From Prevotellaceae bacterium UBA4332 (GTDB lineage Bacteria; Bacteroidota; Bacteroidia; Bacteroidales; Bacteroidaceae): a stretch of DNA of 64,000 nucleotides. The DNA is taken from NCBI GenBank assembly GCA_002394365.1, contig DGTQ01000017.1, positions 92,798 to 156,797 of the forward strand, given 5' to 3'. The number at the start of each line of letters is the position of its first letter. Within the stretch, counting starts at the first letter, position 1. Below the pieces are notes generated by a model. That model ran no database searches and had not been told where the DNA came from. It was given only the letters and a program-made list of their open reading frames with translations. The translations under genes and the position numbers were made by a program. This document shows, one piece after another, positions 15,962 through 25,375 of this stretch.

Positions 15962-17248
15962 TTACTGCTCTATCACTATTTCTGCTGGCGAATCAAGTTC
16001 CTTCTTCCAAGCGTCAACATAGTCGAACCAAGCCTTGGAGTCCTTGAAACCAAAAGACTCCAGGTCACAGGTGGCAGCAAACCAGTAGTTGAGATGATCG
16101 GTATCGGTGCCACAAATGTCGATGAGAGCCTGATGTGGCATATTGAGTTTGCCATTCTTCTCGTTCAGGGTGCCTATCTTCTCCTTGTCCATATCAGAGA
16201 AGCGTGTCTCGCTCTTGTAATACTCCTCGGGGATATTTACAGCAAGTCCTACAGTATGCTGCACATATACCTTAGGATTGTTGCCTGCCCAGGCATTACC
16301 CCATGAAGCACGCAAGCCCTTGCAATCGGAATGTTCTTCTGCTCCCTTCGGGTCTGCTATATCTACAGTACCTATAGCGAGTGGCAAACCTGCAACGGGC
16401 TTTGAGAACTTAACATCAACCTGAACATCACGATGTCCTGCGTAGAGAGTATAGGTAGTTACTACGTCAACAGGCTTGAAGTCCTCAAGAGGCTGCCAAG
16501 CTCGGTTAGTGAGACGAAGCACAGTACGCACTGCGCCTGATGCCACTACCTCAACGGTAGTGTTGCGCACGTTTTCGTACATGATGGTCCAACCCTTCTT
16601 GGCATCCCATGCGTGCATAGTGCCACAGCCTGGAGTAGAGCCTGTCCACAGCACATCATCGCCAGAGCCAGCTGCTTTCTGTTCTGCCGTAGGATAGAAG
16701 GCCGTCTCGGCTATGTCTGCCTTCAACTGCTGGTGTCCGTAGTAGTCAATAGACTGGCGATGGTCACAATAAGCACGAAATCCCACCATGTCATTCTCCA
16801 TCACAGCACCGTGAGGAAAAATATACTGGTAGGGATTACTGTCTTTGGGGAATGTTACCGAGTTTATCGGCATGTGTTTCTGGTTCTTTGCCGCACGGTC
16901 ACGAATGGCAAGGGCACCATAGCAAACAGCTGGATAATCACGAGGTGTGCCTTCATCATACATTATGATGTCGAAACACTGCTTCTCGTTCTTCTTCATA
17001 TCGGTTACAAAGGAGAGTTCGTCATACAAGCCATCATCGTTGAGGTCATCAAGCTGACAAGGCATCTCTTTATTGTCGAGAGTAACGAGTGCTGAGGTTG
17101 TAGTACCATCAAGTTTCACCACGACAGGCACAGCCTTGCGTTCCTTGTTGTATGTATTGGTTACATTTACCTTAGCATACTTCTCTGCAGCAATAACAAA
17201 ACCCACCGTCAGCAGAGCTGTGATTATCATTATAGTTCTTTTCATCAT
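15962..17248 (-). CDS. DUF4861-family secreted protein
   Basis: 428 aa with a signal peptide (MKRTIMIITALLTVGFVIAA) and the layout of DUF4861 proteins: an N-terminal beta domain with 'DDLNDDGLYDELSFVTDM', then 'YGALAIRDRAAKN', 'DVLWTGSTPGCGTMHAWD', and 'LNYWFAATCDLESFGFKD' near the end. DUF4861 proteins occur in pectin and rhamnogalacturonan loci of Bacteroidetes; an unsaturated-glycan function is likely but I cannot name the reaction. Its start abuts the folK stop codon with no gap. An EIIC-like permease and kduI follow. Confidence 0.8.
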   Translation of the reverse strand: MMKRTIMIITALLTVGFVIAAEKYAKVNVTNTYNKERKAVPVVVKLDGTTTSALVTLDNKEMPCQLDDLNDDGLYDELSFVTDMKKNEKQCFDIIMYDEGTPRDYPAVCYGALAIRDRAAKNQKHMPINSVTFPKDSNPYQYIFPHGAVMENDMVGFRAYCDHRQSIDYYGHQQLKADIAETAFYPTAEQKAAGSGDDVLWTGSTPGCGTMHAWDAKKGWTIMYENVRNTTVEVVASGAVRTVLRLTNRAWQPLEDFKPVDVVTTYTLYAGHRDVQVDVKFSKPVAGLPLAIGTVDIADPKGAEEHSDCKGLRASWGNAWAGNNPKVYVQHTVGLAVNIPEEYYKSETRFSDMDKEKIGTLNEKNGKLNMPHQALIDICGTDTDHLNYWFAATCDLESFGFKDSKAWFDYVDAWKKELDSPAEIVIEQ

Positions 17249-17692
17249 TTAGGATGTTAGTTGTTTGGTTATCTTATCTGTTTTTTCTTCTCTTATCTCC
17301 CTCAGAGGTCTCATTACGAAGTCGCGCTTTTCCATCAACGGATGCGGAATTACAAGGTCGGGCTCGCTGAGCATGAGGTCATCATAGAGCAGTATGTCAA
17401 TGTCGATGATACGGTCGTGGTAGTTGCCATTATGGCTTTTCTCCTTGCGTCCCATTTCTTTTTCTATCCCCTGTGTTGCTTTGAGCAGGTCGCGTGGCAA
17501 CAGTTTCGTCTCCACGCAGATGACAGAGTTCAGGAAACCGTTCTCCGACAGAAAGCCCCACGGCTCTGTATTATATAAGGTGGAGCGTTTCACTATCTCC
17601 CCTACCCTTTGCTCTATCAGTTCATAGGATCTGAGGATGTTGTGTTCCTTATCACCTAAGTTTGTTCCTATGCCCAGAAATACTGTATGCAT
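17249..17692 (-). CDS. folK: 2-amino-4-hydroxy-6-hydroxymethyldihydropteridine diphosphokinase
   Basis: 147 aa from the Met at 17692 (MHTVFLGIGTNLGDKEHN), preferred over a Met five codons earlier because it matches the family N-terminus and has GGGAG 11 nt upstream. 'RSTLYNTEPWG' and the signature 'RIIDIDILLYDD' with its two metal-binding Asp are present, then 'IPHPLMEKRDFVMRPL'. It transfers pyrophosphate from ATP to the pterin in folate synthesis, in the cytoplasm. Downstream of queA in the ftsX-uppP-truB-queA unit; the 82-nt gap to queA contains a dispersed repeat (ACGCTCCGTTGGTGCTTAG). Confidence 0.95.
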   Translation of the reverse strand: MHTVFLGIGTNLGDKEHNILRSYELIEQRVGEIVKRSTLYNTEPWGFLSENGFLNSVICVETKLLPRDLLKATQGIEKEMGRKEKSHNGNYHDRIIDIDILLYDDLMLSEPDLVIPHPLMEKRDFVMRPLREIREEKTDKITKQLTS

Positions 17693-17774
17693 CCTTATCT
17701 CTCCCATTCTTTCTTACGCTCCGTTGGTGCTTAGACGAACCGAACTCAAAACGGAGGGGGGTAGGGGGAGTTTT

Positions 17775-18941
17775 TTAGTCGTTCAGTATCAGCATCACGT
17801 CGCCAAAGCATCCAAAGCTATAGCCTGCCTTCAGCGCCTTATGGTAAGCCTCCATCACAAGGTCATAACCACCAAAGGCTGCTGTCGCCATAACCATCGT
17901 TGACTTAGGATGATAGAGATTTACGAGGCAAGAGTCTGCCAGACCGTAGTTGTATGGTGGGAAGATGAACTTGTTTGTCCATCCGTCGAAAGGCTTGATA
18001 TAGCCGTCTGTGCCCACAACGGTTTCTGTTGCCTTGAGCACGCTGGCTCCCACGCAACATATACTACTACCATTCTTCTTTGCTGTATTGATGGTGTCGC
18101 AAGCCTCCTCAGTTACGTGCATCTCCTCTGAGTCCATCTTGTGCTTGCTGAGGTCCTCTACCTCAATGGGGTTGAAAATGCCTAATCCGCAATGCAAGGT
18201 TATGAATGCTGTCTTGATACCATGAATATCAAGGCGCTTCATCATCTGTCGTGTGAAGTGTAACCCTGTAGAAGGAGCTGTAACAGCACCCTCCACCTCA
18301 GCAAAGACGGTCTGGAAATCGCCAAAATCCTCTTCCGTCACAGGACGGTCAAGGTTGCCTTCGCTGTCCTTGTGGTCTATGATATAGCGGGGCAATGGTG
18401 GTTCGCCGAGTGCGAATATCGACTCCTTGAACTCATCATGCGGACAGTCGTAAAGGAAACGCAATGTGCGACCTCTCGAAGTGGTGTTGTCTATCACCTC
18501 TGCCACGAGTGTGCCTTCCTCGTTGAAGAACAGTTTGTTGCCGATACGAATCTTGCGGGCAGGCTCTACGAGCACGTCCCACAGGCGCATCTCCTGGTTC
18601 AGCTCGCGCAGGAGAAACACCTCTATCTTGGCGTCTGTCTTTTCCTTTGTACCATAGAGACGTGCAGGAAACACCCTTGTGTTGTTGAACACAAACATGT
18701 CATTCTCCTTGAAATAATCAAAGATATCAAGCAAGGTGAGAGGTGTGTCCTTCTCGCCCTTCTTGTTTAGTTCTATCTTCTGCGACTTCTTATGTACCAC
18801 CACCATGCGGCACTCGTCTGGTCGCTTCAGCGTGAAAGTTGTTTCCTCGCCGTTTTCATTGGTCACTGTGCGCTTTATAGAGTGCGGATAAAGAGCCACC
18901 TGCGCACTTGGAAGGTTAAAATCAAATTGTGATAGCTTCAC
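17775..18941 (-). CDS. queA: S-adenosylmethionine:tRNA ribosyltransferase-isomerase
   Basis: 388 aa beginning MKLSQFDFNLPSAQVALYP. 'DIFDYFKENDMFVFNNTRVFPARLYG', 'EGAVTAPSTGLHFT' and 'THLGLG'-like 'TLHCGLGIFNPIEVEDLSKHKMDSE' identify QueA, which transfers the ribosyl group of SAM to preQ1 in tRNA to make epoxyqueuosine. The protein is somewhat longer than the usual 340-350 aa because of short insertions near residue 30 (NENGEETTF) and 280-300. Part of a co-directional block with truB and uppP; a GC-rich repeat fills the 186-nt gap to truB. Confidence 0.96.
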   Translation of the reverse strand: MKLSQFDFNLPSAQVALYPHSIKRTVTNENGEETTFTLKRPDECRMVVVHKKSQKIELNKKGEKDTPLTLLDIFDYFKENDMFVFNNTRVFPARLYGTKEKTDAKIEVFLLRELNQEMRLWDVLVEPARKIRIGNKLFFNEEGTLVAEVIDNTTSRGRTLRFLYDCPHDEFKESIFALGEPPLPRYIIDHKDSEGNLDRPVTEEDFGDFQTVFAEVEGAVTAPSTGLHFTRQMMKRLDIHGIKTAFITLHCGLGIFNPIEVEDLSKHKMDSEEMHVTEEACDTINTAKKNGSSICCVGASVLKATETVVGTDGYIKPFDGWTNKFIFPPYNYGLADSCLVNLYHPKSTMVMATAAFGGYDLVMEAYHKALKAGYSFGCFGDVMLILND

Positions 18942-19018
18942 TACTTACTTTTATTATTGGTCTATTAACTATAAATTACAAAACTATGAACGCTCGCCGA
19001 GACCGACCTATAACAGTC

Positions 19019-19086
19019 GAGCCGATGTTGCCCCCGCGGGGTTTCTGTCCCCCGCGAAACGGGGGAACCGAAGGGGGTGCTCAGAC
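19019..19086 (+). repeat. GC-rich palindromic element, copy 1
   Basis: About 68 bp with GC-rich self-complementary parts (CCCCGCGGGG; CCCCCGCGAAACGGGGG), between queA and truB. A copy in inverted orientation at 38535-38601 differs by only a few bases. No reading frame. Possibly a small mobile palindromic repeat. Confidence 0.85.
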
Positions 19087-19127
19087 TGTTGAGAGGTATC
19101 AAGAGGGTCAGCGAAGCTAACTGTGAA

Positions 19128-19826
19128 CTATGAACTGTGTATTTCCTCCAGCCACTGCTCGAAGTCGTCCAGCTTGGTGCAGTCCTCTATGCGCACATCC
19201 CCCAAGCGTGTGCGACACAGTTGGGTAAGGTAAGCTCCGCTGCCTATGGCTCTGCCTATATCTCGTGCCAAGGCTCGTATATAGGTACCTTTGCCACATT
19301 CCACCCTTATCTGCGCCTGCATCTTCTCTGGGTCAAACCACAGAAGTTCGATGTCCTCCACGTGTACGGACTTGGGGTCAAGTTTCACTTCCTCTCCCCT
19401 TCTCCTGAGTTCGTAGGCTCTGTCACCGTTTTTCTTTACGGCACTATACGTTGGGGGCACCTGCATTATATCACCCTTAAACTGCTCGAGCGTCTCAAGG
19501 ATTTTCTCCTTCGTGATGTGCTCCGTCGGGAAAGTCTCGTTTATCGGGTGCTCCATATCATAACTGGCTGTGGTGGCACCAAACTGCAGTGTGGCAGTAT
19601 ATTCCTTAGAATGATACTGCAACTGGGGAATCATCTTGGTACACTTACCAGTGCAGAGTATCAGCACGCCAGTAGCAAGCGGGTCGAGCGTTCCAGCGTG
19701 GCCCGTCTTTACCCTCTTTACTCCAGCAGCCTCCGAGATACGCTTGCGCACGAATGCTAACGCACCAAAACTCGTCATGCCGTAGGGCTTGTTGATGTGT
19801 AGTATCTCGCCTTCTGTGAAGTTCAT
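19128..19826 (-). CDS. truB: tRNA pseudouridine-55 synthase
   Basis: 232 aa. 'INKPYGMTSF', the catalytic 'GHAGTLDPLATGVL' (Asp nucleophile), 'GDIMQVPPTYSAVKKNGDRAYELRRRGE' and 'CGKGTYIRALARDIG' are all classic TruB motifs. It makes the universal pseudouridine in the T loop of tRNAs. It starts immediately after the uppP stop (adjacent codons), so translation is probably coupled. There is no C-terminal PUA extension, as is common for shorter bacterial forms. Confidence 0.97.
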   Translation of the reverse strand: MNFTEGEILHINKPYGMTSFGALAFVRKRISEAAGVKRVKTGHAGTLDPLATGVLILCTGKCTKMIPQLQYHSKEYTATLQFGATTASYDMEHPINETFPTEHITKEKILETLEQFKGDIMQVPPTYSAVKKNGDRAYELRRRGEEVKLDPKSVHVEDIELLWFDPEKMQAQIRVECGKGTYIRALARDIGRAIGSGAYLTQLCRTRLGDVRIEDCTKLDDFEQWLEEIHSS

Positions 19827-20684
19827 TTAGTCAACCATTGCCAGTGAGTGCCCAGTTAGGAGCAGCACTATTATTATACTGCCCACGATGATGCGGTAGA
19901 TGCCAAATACCTTGAAGCCGTACTTGGAGAGGAAAGCAACAAACCACTTCATTGCCAGCAGTGCCACGATGAACGCTACACCACAACCCAACAGCAACAT
20001 GGTTATATTGTGGCTCGTAGCCCAAGAGGCATCCTCCTTCAGCAAGTCGAGCAAATCAAGCAGGGTAGCACCTGCCATAGTAGGAACAGCAAGGAAGAAA
20101 GAGAATTCTGCTGCCCTCTCGCGAGTAAGTCCCTGTGCCATACCTCCCACGATGGTCGCCATAGAACGCGACACACCAGGAATGACGGATATACACTGAT
20201 AGAGACCTATCTTGAAGGCACGCTTCTCGTTTATCTTGTTTTCATCAGTACCTTTGTTGAATAACTTATCGCAATAGAGCATGAACACGCCACCAACTAC
20301 CAACATAACGGCTACTACTTCTACGCTGTCGAGAAGCCAGTCGAGCACGCCAGATTTCTTGGCAAGCAGTCCTATCACCACAGCTGGTATCACACCCACA
20401 ATCAGCAACCAGTAGAAATAGAAGCGATGCTTCAGGCGCTGAAAAGTGCTGCTGCCTTCTGGGGCTGGGCTGTTGTCCAGTTTGAAGAATCGTTTCCAGT
20501 AAAGGCACACCACAGAGAGGATGGCACCAAACTGTATGATAAACGTAAAGGCATGAACGAAGGGGTCACCCTGCTGAATACTCAGAAGGTTCTGCGTAAT
20601 AATCATGTGACCAGTAGAGGAAACAGGCAGAAATTCCGTCAGTCCCTCCACGATAGCGATAATCACTGTCTCGAGCCACGTCAT
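19827..20684 (-). CDS. uppP: Undecaprenyl-diphosphate phosphatase
   Basis: 285 aa, about eight membrane helices. 'AIVEGLTEFLPVSSTGHMII' is the signature with catalytic Glu and Ser/Thr/His, and 'VIPGVSRSMATIVGGMAQGLTRERAAEFSFFLAVPTM' the second. It recycles undecaprenyl pyrophosphate, the lipid carrier for peptidoglycan. The start overlaps the DUF3098 gene stop by 4 nt (ATGA). Neighbours ftsX and truB are the usual Bacteroidetes arrangement. Confidence 0.97.
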   Translation of the reverse strand: MTWLETVIIAIVEGLTEFLPVSSTGHMIITQNLLSIQQGDPFVHAFTFIIQFGAILSVVCLYWKRFFKLDNSPAPEGSSTFQRLKHRFYFYWLLIVGVIPAVVIGLLAKKSGVLDWLLDSVEVVAVMLVVGGVFMLYCDKLFNKGTDENKINEKRAFKIGLYQCISVIPGVSRSMATIVGGMAQGLTRERAAEFSFFLAVPTMAGATLLDLLDLLKEDASWATSHNITMLLLGCGVAFIVALLAMKWFVAFLSKYGFKVFGIYRIIVGSIIIVLLLTGHSLAMVD

Positions 20685-20920
20685 TTGCTATCCTCCTTCT
20701 TCTTTCCTTTATACATTATGCCGCATATCACAGATACGAAGCCGATGAAACACACAATGGGAGCTACCTTTATGCGCATAGACGAGAATATCTCTGGATC
20801 AAAATGCGTAGCATCTGATGCCGCTCCCGTCATCATTACAAAACCTATCACCACGATAAGCATGCTGATGCCTATCATGATGAAGTTTATCTTTCCGAAT
20901 GCAAAATTTTCTTCTTTCAA
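20681..20920 (-). CDS. DUF3098 small membrane protein
   Basis: 79 aa with two membrane helices (INFIMIGISMLIVVIGFVMMTG and APIVCFIGFVSVICGIMY) separated by 'FDPEIFSSMRI', ending in Lys-rich residues. This matches DUF3098, found between ftsX and uppP in Bacteroidetes. Function unknown; the conserved context suggests a role with FtsX or the cell envelope. It overlaps uppP by 4 nt. Confidence 0.88.
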   Translation of the reverse strand: MKEENFAFGKINFIMIGISMLIVVIGFVMMTGAASDATHFDPEIFSSMRIKVAPIVCFIGFVSVICGIMYKGKKKEDSK

Positions 20921-20949
20921 ACTGTTAACTGAAAACTATGAATTGTAAA

Positions 20950-21825
20950 TTATACCTTATACAGCCTCTTTGTAGGCATACGCAGGAAGCGTGTAACCGA
21001 AACATACACACAGACTGTGGAAATAAGCAGACCGAAGAGCAGGACAGCAGCACCTGTAATAGCTACCACCTGCCACGTTACTACTGCCGTAATATCTGGC
21101 TCATAGGTGTATAGGGCATAGAGACAGCCTGCCAATACACCATCTGCTATTATGCCTGCCACCAGTCCCTCCAGCAGTGCCATCTTTAAGAACGGACGAC
21201 GTATGAAGCCCCACGACGCACCCACCAGTTTCATCGTGTTGATGATGAAGCGACGCGCATAGATGCTCAGCTTTACCGTATTGTTTATCAGCGAGAAAGA
21301 CACCAGCGTCAGCAATACCGCGATAACCATCATCACGAGCATCACCTTCTGCAAGTTGCGATTCACGCTCTCCATCAAGTCCTTCTGATAGCTTATCTCT
21401 GCCACCTGCTTGTAGCCCTTCAAGTCCTTGGCTATCCACTTCAGCGAGTCGCTGTTGGCATAACTCGCCTTGAGGCGTAACTCGGCAGAAGGCACAAAGG
21501 GGTTAGCGCCCAGAAACTCCGACGGATCGGTACCCAGCGCAGCAGTCTGCTCCTTCAGGGCCTGGTCGCGAGTTATATATTCCAAGTGTGTTACGTATGA
21601 GCGTGTCTGCATCTTGCGACATATCACCGCTGCATCATGGTTTGAGACATCCTCACCGAACATTACCGTTACAGTAAGGTTCTCCTTTACATATTCTGAA
21701 AGATTATGGGCTGTCAGACCTATGAACACCACCAAGCCTAACAATATAAGAACCAGCGAAGTACTGATACAAAGTGTCAGTGCCTGCAGGCCTCTTCCGT
21801 TACCGTTACTACGTTTTTTCTTCAT
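20950..21825 (-). CDS. ftsX: Cell-division ABC transporter permease FtsX
   Basis: 291 aa from the Met at 21825 (MKKKRSNGNGRG), giving the usual short N-terminus before the first helix (LCISTSLVLILLGLVVFIG). Four membrane segments with a large extracellular loop (ENLTVTVMFGEDVSNHDAAVICR...) match FtsX, which with FtsE couples division to peptidoglycan hydrolase activation in the inner membrane. ftsE is not in the window. First gene of the block ftsX-DUF3098-uppP-truB-queA-folK. An EnvC-like factor, the usual periplasmic partner, is encoded at 61841-63436. Confidence 0.95.
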   Translation of the reverse strand: MKKKRSNGNGRGLQALTLCISTSLVLILLGLVVFIGLTAHNLSEYVKENLTVTVMFGEDVSNHDAAVICRKMQTRSYVTHLEYITRDQALKEQTAALGTDPSEFLGANPFVPSAELRLKASYANSDSLKWIAKDLKGYKQVAEISYQKDLMESVNRNLQKVMLVMMVIAVLLTLVSFSLINNTVKLSIYARRFIINTMKLVGASWGFIRRPFLKMALLEGLVAGIIADGVLAGCLYALYTYEPDITAVVTWQVVAITGAAVLLFGLLISTVCVYVSVTRFLRMPTKRLYKV

Positions 21826-21858
21826 TGCTGTAAGAGCACATTTATCCAAAATCACCTG

Positions 21859-21866
21859 CAAAGGTA
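21859..21866 (-). promoter_or_regulatory. -7 box, ftsX operon
   Basis: TACCTTTG on the minus strand, 33 nt before ftsX; no good -33 seen (TTTTG is about 14 nt upstream). Confidence 0.5.
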
Positions 21867-21930
21867 CTATAAAAAGAAAGCAAAAGCAACTTTTTAACTA
21901 CGTTTAACAATAACACGTGAGATCCTTACA

Positions 21931-22125
21931 GCCGTGGATGCTTAGTACCCACCCGCGGTTACTTAGCAAGCACGCGCGGATGCTAAGCAACGGCACGCGG
22001 ATGCTAAGCAATGGAAACTGTATAGCATAGAGAAACAGACTGTTTCGCTAAGAAAAAAACTCTGTATAGCTAAGAGAAACACTCTGTATAGCTAAGAGAA
22101 ACACTCTGTATAGCTAAGAGAAAAC
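21931..22125. repeat. Tandem array with 21-22 bp period
   Basis: Four 21-bp units (21931-22014, consensus CACGCGGATGCTAAGCAACGG) followed by units of 22, 21, 22, 22 and 22 bp (22017-22125, consensus ending CTGTATAGCTAAGAGAAA). A GCTAAG or CTTAG core is in most units. It lies between the ftsX promoter and the terminator of the pectinesterase gene. No spacers. Confidence 0.9.
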
Positions 22126-22160
22126 AAAAGGCGGAGAACCCACATAGGATTCCCCACCTT
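22119..22160 (-). terminator. Terminator of the pectinesterase gene
   Basis: 14-bp stem including G/U pairs, arms AAGGTGGGGAATCC and GGGTTCTCCGCCTT, then TTGTTTTC on the minus strand. Confidence 0.85.
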
Positions 22161-22182
22161 ATATATAATTATGAAGCAAAGT

Positions 22183-24981
22183 TTACTTGATGCGAGCACC
22201 AGCAGCTGTGTACTGCTTGCCGTTCTTTACAATGACTACCTTGCCATCAACCACGAAAGCTCCCTCAATTGCTTTAGCCTCCTCAGAAGCCTCCACAATC
22301 TCCACAGCCGTTGGGTCAACTACTGTAGCAGCCTCACCGAAGCCACCCTTGGCGTTAGCTGCGCGAACGGTGTAAACAGGATTTGCAGTCACCTTGTTGC
22401 CCTCTTCTGCCTGCTCGCTTACGTTGTAGGTAGTCTCACTCGTCAGAGCAAGGAACTCACCATCCTTCTCAATGAGGTAAACACCATCACCACCACCATT
22501 AGCAGGAGTGATAGTGATTACACCATCCTTAATTGTTGCCTTAGGAGCAGCAGCCTGAGCAGTTGCAGCCTGAGCAGTTGCAGCGAAGTCTGCGCCAAGA
22601 ACATTCTCTATGGAGTAAGTTGTCAAAGCTGTTTCGTCAAGAATCGTATTTAGTTTAGTAGATTTCTTTGCAAACGTAACAACATTAGATGCTGGAGTAA
22701 TGTTTTCGCCCTTAGCATTCTTGGTGCCATACTCTCCAGCTACAGTATAGTCGGTGTTGATACCACTAAGATTCCAACGGGTACTGATCAATTTATCTGG
22801 GTTAACCAATGTCGTGTTAAGGAATACACACTTTGGACCATCACCATCAGCACTCCACGCACGACCGAAGTTGTAGTTCTTACCGTTGTCCGTAATCTTA
22901 CAGTTGTTAAACACGTAAAGTTCTGAGTTTGCTGTTATGGTAGCATCCTTAATGCTCTCTGTAACAATATTACAACCATTGAAGTAAACCTTACTGTCAC
23001 CACAGAGGAAATCTACCACTCCATGCAGTTCACCACCCTCAAAGTAATATGTGGCTCCCACCTTATTTGAATAGTATGTATCCTGATAAGAAAGCATATT
23101 TACATTCTTGCATATTGTGTTGGTACCCTTGTCATGCAATACTGCTGCACGTCCTGTACCACCATCAAATGTCATATCATTCCACAATGTCACATCCTGC
23201 AAATACAGGTTAGATCCTGTATTTAACAGCATATCAGCAGAACCGAGACCTTCCTTCTCCTTAGGAGGTGCATTCTTAATGATTGCACCAATGCTCTCAC
23301 CTATGATAGATGTGTTGGTACCAGAAAGAGTGATACCTGTTGCCTCACCAAAGTCATAAGTGCCATTAGACAGGAATATCTTTGTATTCGGTGTACTGTT
23401 AGCCTCATTGATTGCCATCATCAAGCCGCCTGCATCACCAGGTGCAACAACATAGTAATTAGTTGCTTCATCCTTCACTGGGAACTCTGATACATTATAC
23501 ACTGTAACCTTGTGTACGTATGTTTGCGAAGCAAATGTGAGAGTCAGGGTTGTTGCCTCACCGTCATAACGGAATGACTGTGTAGCACCATCAGCCTTCT
23601 CTGCTGCCTTCGCATTAACATTTTCTGCTACTACTTGACCGTTAGCATCAGTAACGGTAAAGGTTGTACCACTACCATACTCACACTCAGAAACAACAAC
23701 CTGGGCCTTACCTGCTACGTCAAAGGAGATTGTACCATTTGCAGCAAAGTCCCAACCATGATTGTTGTAGTAACTTCCACCTGTAACAGTAATGGTCTCA
23801 TGGTCTTCTGGATAGAAAATCTTCTGGGTCAGGTCGTATGTCTGAACTGAACCTACAGAGACGCTCTCAATAGGCGTAACAAGGGCAGATACCGTGGTAT
23901 TACCAGTTACTACGTCAGTAGCAGCAACCTTTACCTTTGAGCCATATACCCAGCCACGGAACTTCTGTCCTTCGGCGATTGTGAGGTCAGCCTCTGTATA
24001 AGGAACCTCACCTATTGGGTCACCCTCATAAACCGTCTTCTTGCCAAGTTCCTTGCCATTCTGATCTTTATAGGTAATTACGGCCTCCTGAACCTCTGTT
24101 GCCTCAGCCTTGAAATAATTGAGGTATTGAATATTATTGAAAGTCAGTTCGTCAGCCTCACCTACATAGAGGTAGGTGAATACATAATCTCTACTTGCAT
24201 CATCATCGTTCCAACAACCGTCTGCCTTATAGCCAACCGTTGCTATTATCTCACCATTCTTGTTGGTTACATTAAAACTTTTATTACCATATTTGCAATC
24301 ACCGAAAGTAAACTTTACGGTACCATCTACAGGCACCTTAATAGTTGCATTACGATAGCCGTGCTGGTCTGAATTGAATGAACCTGAGAACTCAACACCT
24401 GCAGGTAGTGTCGTTACATCATACTCCCCTGCCATGTTTGCCATCTTCATCTCAAAGTTTGTAAAATCACGTGCTACCGTCTCCTTGAAGACAACCTTAG
24501 AGAGTACGCCCTCTGCACCAGTATTACGCTTAATATAAATACCAGTAACATCAGCAGGAATCTCTACATGAACGGCATTAGACTCTGTCACCTCATCCGT
24601 TGTCGCTATAAGGTCAGCCGCTGATGGTGTTTCTGCACCACCTGTAAACGTTGCCTTTCCTTCTGAGACGGTGCACTTATACACATCAACACAGAATGCG
24701 CCAGCACCGTCACGCTTACCAATTGTAACAGACAGCTTTCCTGCTACAGCAGGCTTCGCAAAGAATGCATAACCAGAAGAGTTCAGTTTGACACCCTTCA
24801 AACCGTTCTTTGTACCAGCAGCATCATTTACATTTGACCCATAATACAATCCATTGTCAGGACTACCACTTGGAGCTTTCTCTGTGTAATCCCAAAGCAA
24901 GTCATTGTCACCAGCATACATTGAGAGCGAAGCTACCAATGCCATGCACAGCAACGACATTTTTTGTAATACTTTTCTCAT
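22183..24981 (-). CDS. Pectinesterase-family (CE8) secreted protein
   Basis: 932 aa with a signal peptide (LLCMALVASLSMYAG). The N-terminal 480 residues are beta-sandwich-like with a 'VITYKDQNGKELGKKTVYEGD' Ig-like segment. The right-handed beta-helix domain (about 500-800) carries pectin methylesterase motifs: 'SYQDTYYSN', 'GVVDFLCGDSKVYF' (family DFIFG) and 'NFGRAW' (family LGRPW). It would remove methyl groups from pectin outside the cell. Residue Cys replaces Phe in DFIFG. It ends with an Ala-rich linker, a fibronectin-like part and 'VVIVKNGKQYTAAGARIK', a sorting-like tail. It is transcribed alone from a strong promoter; kduI and the EIIC gene lie 8 kb away in the same pathway. Confidence 0.85.
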   Translation of the reverse strand: MRKVLQKMSLLCMALVASLSMYAGDNDLLWDYTEKAPSGSPDNGLYYGSNVNDAAGTKNGLKGVKLNSSGYAFFAKPAVAGKLSVTIGKRDGAGAFCVDVYKCTVSEGKATFTGGAETPSAADLIATTDEVTESNAVHVEIPADVTGIYIKRNTGAEGVLSKVVFKETVARDFTNFEMKMANMAGEYDVTTLPAGVEFSGSFNSDQHGYRNATIKVPVDGTVKFTFGDCKYGNKSFNVTNKNGEIIATVGYKADGCWNDDDASRDYVFTYLYVGEADELTFNNIQYLNYFKAEATEVQEAVITYKDQNGKELGKKTVYEGDPIGEVPYTEADLTIAEGQKFRGWVYGSKVKVAATDVVTGNTTVSALVTPIESVSVGSVQTYDLTQKIFYPEDHETITVTGGSYYNNHGWDFAANGTISFDVAGKAQVVVSECEYGSGTTFTVTDANGQVVAENVNAKAAEKADGATQSFRYDGEATTLTLTFASQTYVHKVTVYNVSEFPVKDEATNYYVVAPGDAGGLMMAINEANSTPNTKIFLSNGTYDFGEATGITLSGTNTSIIGESIGAIIKNAPPKEKEGLGSADMLLNTGSNLYLQDVTLWNDMTFDGGTGRAAVLHDKGTNTICKNVNMLSYQDTYYSNKVGATYYFEGGELHGVVDFLCGDSKVYFNGCNIVTESIKDATITANSELYVFNNCKITDNGKNYNFGRAWSADGDGPKCVFLNTTLVNPDKLISTRWNLSGINTDYTVAGEYGTKNAKGENITPASNVVTFAKKSTKLNTILDETALTTYSIENVLGADFAATAQAATAQAAAPKATIKDGVITITPANGGGDGVYLIEKDGEFLALTSETTYNVSEQAEEGNKVTANPVYTVRAANAKGGFGEAATVVDPTAVEIVEASEEAKAIEGAFVVDGKVVIVKNGKQYTAAGARIK

Positions 24982-25074
24982 AAAAAATAAAGTGTTAAGT
25001 TAGTTAAATAAAAAAATATGTTCTAAGTCATTAAAACGACGTCAAATGAAATGTAGAAAGTATCTTTTACACCG

Positions 25075-25105
25075 CAAAAGTACAAAGTTTCTTCAAATTA
25101 GCAAA
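25075..25105 (-). promoter_or_regulatory. Promoter of the pectinesterase gene
   Basis: TTTG (25102-25105), 19-nt spacer and TACTTTTG (25075-25082) on the minus strand, giving a leader of about 85 nt. Confidence 0.8.
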
Positions 25106-25182
25106 AATTTTCACCTTATTTAATAGTAGAAAGCGTTAAAAAACAAAAAAAATCTTCGTCATACAAAAAAACACTGCAAAAA

Positions 25183-25214
25183 TTTGGCAGTATGAGAAAA
25201 AGTTCGTACCTTTG
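25183..25214 (+). promoter_or_regulatory. Promoter of tRNA-Phe
   Basis: TTTG (25183-25186), 20-nt spacer and TACCTTTG (25207-25214), 18 nt before the tRNA. Confidence 0.85.
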
Positions 25215-25232
25215 CACCCGCAAATCAGCAAT

Positions 25233-25305
25233 GGTGCCATAGCTCAGTAGGTAGAGCATCGGACTGAAAATCCGTGTGTCACTGGTTCGAATCCCGTTGG
25301 CACCA
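25233..25305 (+). tRNA. tRNA-Phe (GAA)
   Basis: 73 nt. Acceptor stem GGTGCCA/TGGCACC, D-loop AGCTCAGTAGGTAGAGC, anticodon loop CTGAAAA giving GAA, T-arm GTTCGAATC. The 3' CCA is not encoded; A is the discriminator base. Confidence 0.97.
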
Positions 25306-25311
25306 CACTGA

Positions 25312-25352
25312 AAAAGAAGCAGTTACGTTAATTCGCAACTGCTTCTTTGTTT
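25312..25352. terminator. Terminator of tRNA-Phe
   Basis: Stem AAAGAAGCAGTT / AACTGCTTCTTT with a 12-nt loop, then TTTGTTTG. It can also serve the minus-strand response-regulator gene ending at 25376. Confidence 0.85.
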
Positions 25353-25375
25353 GAAAGCACCAAGGCATTATGGAC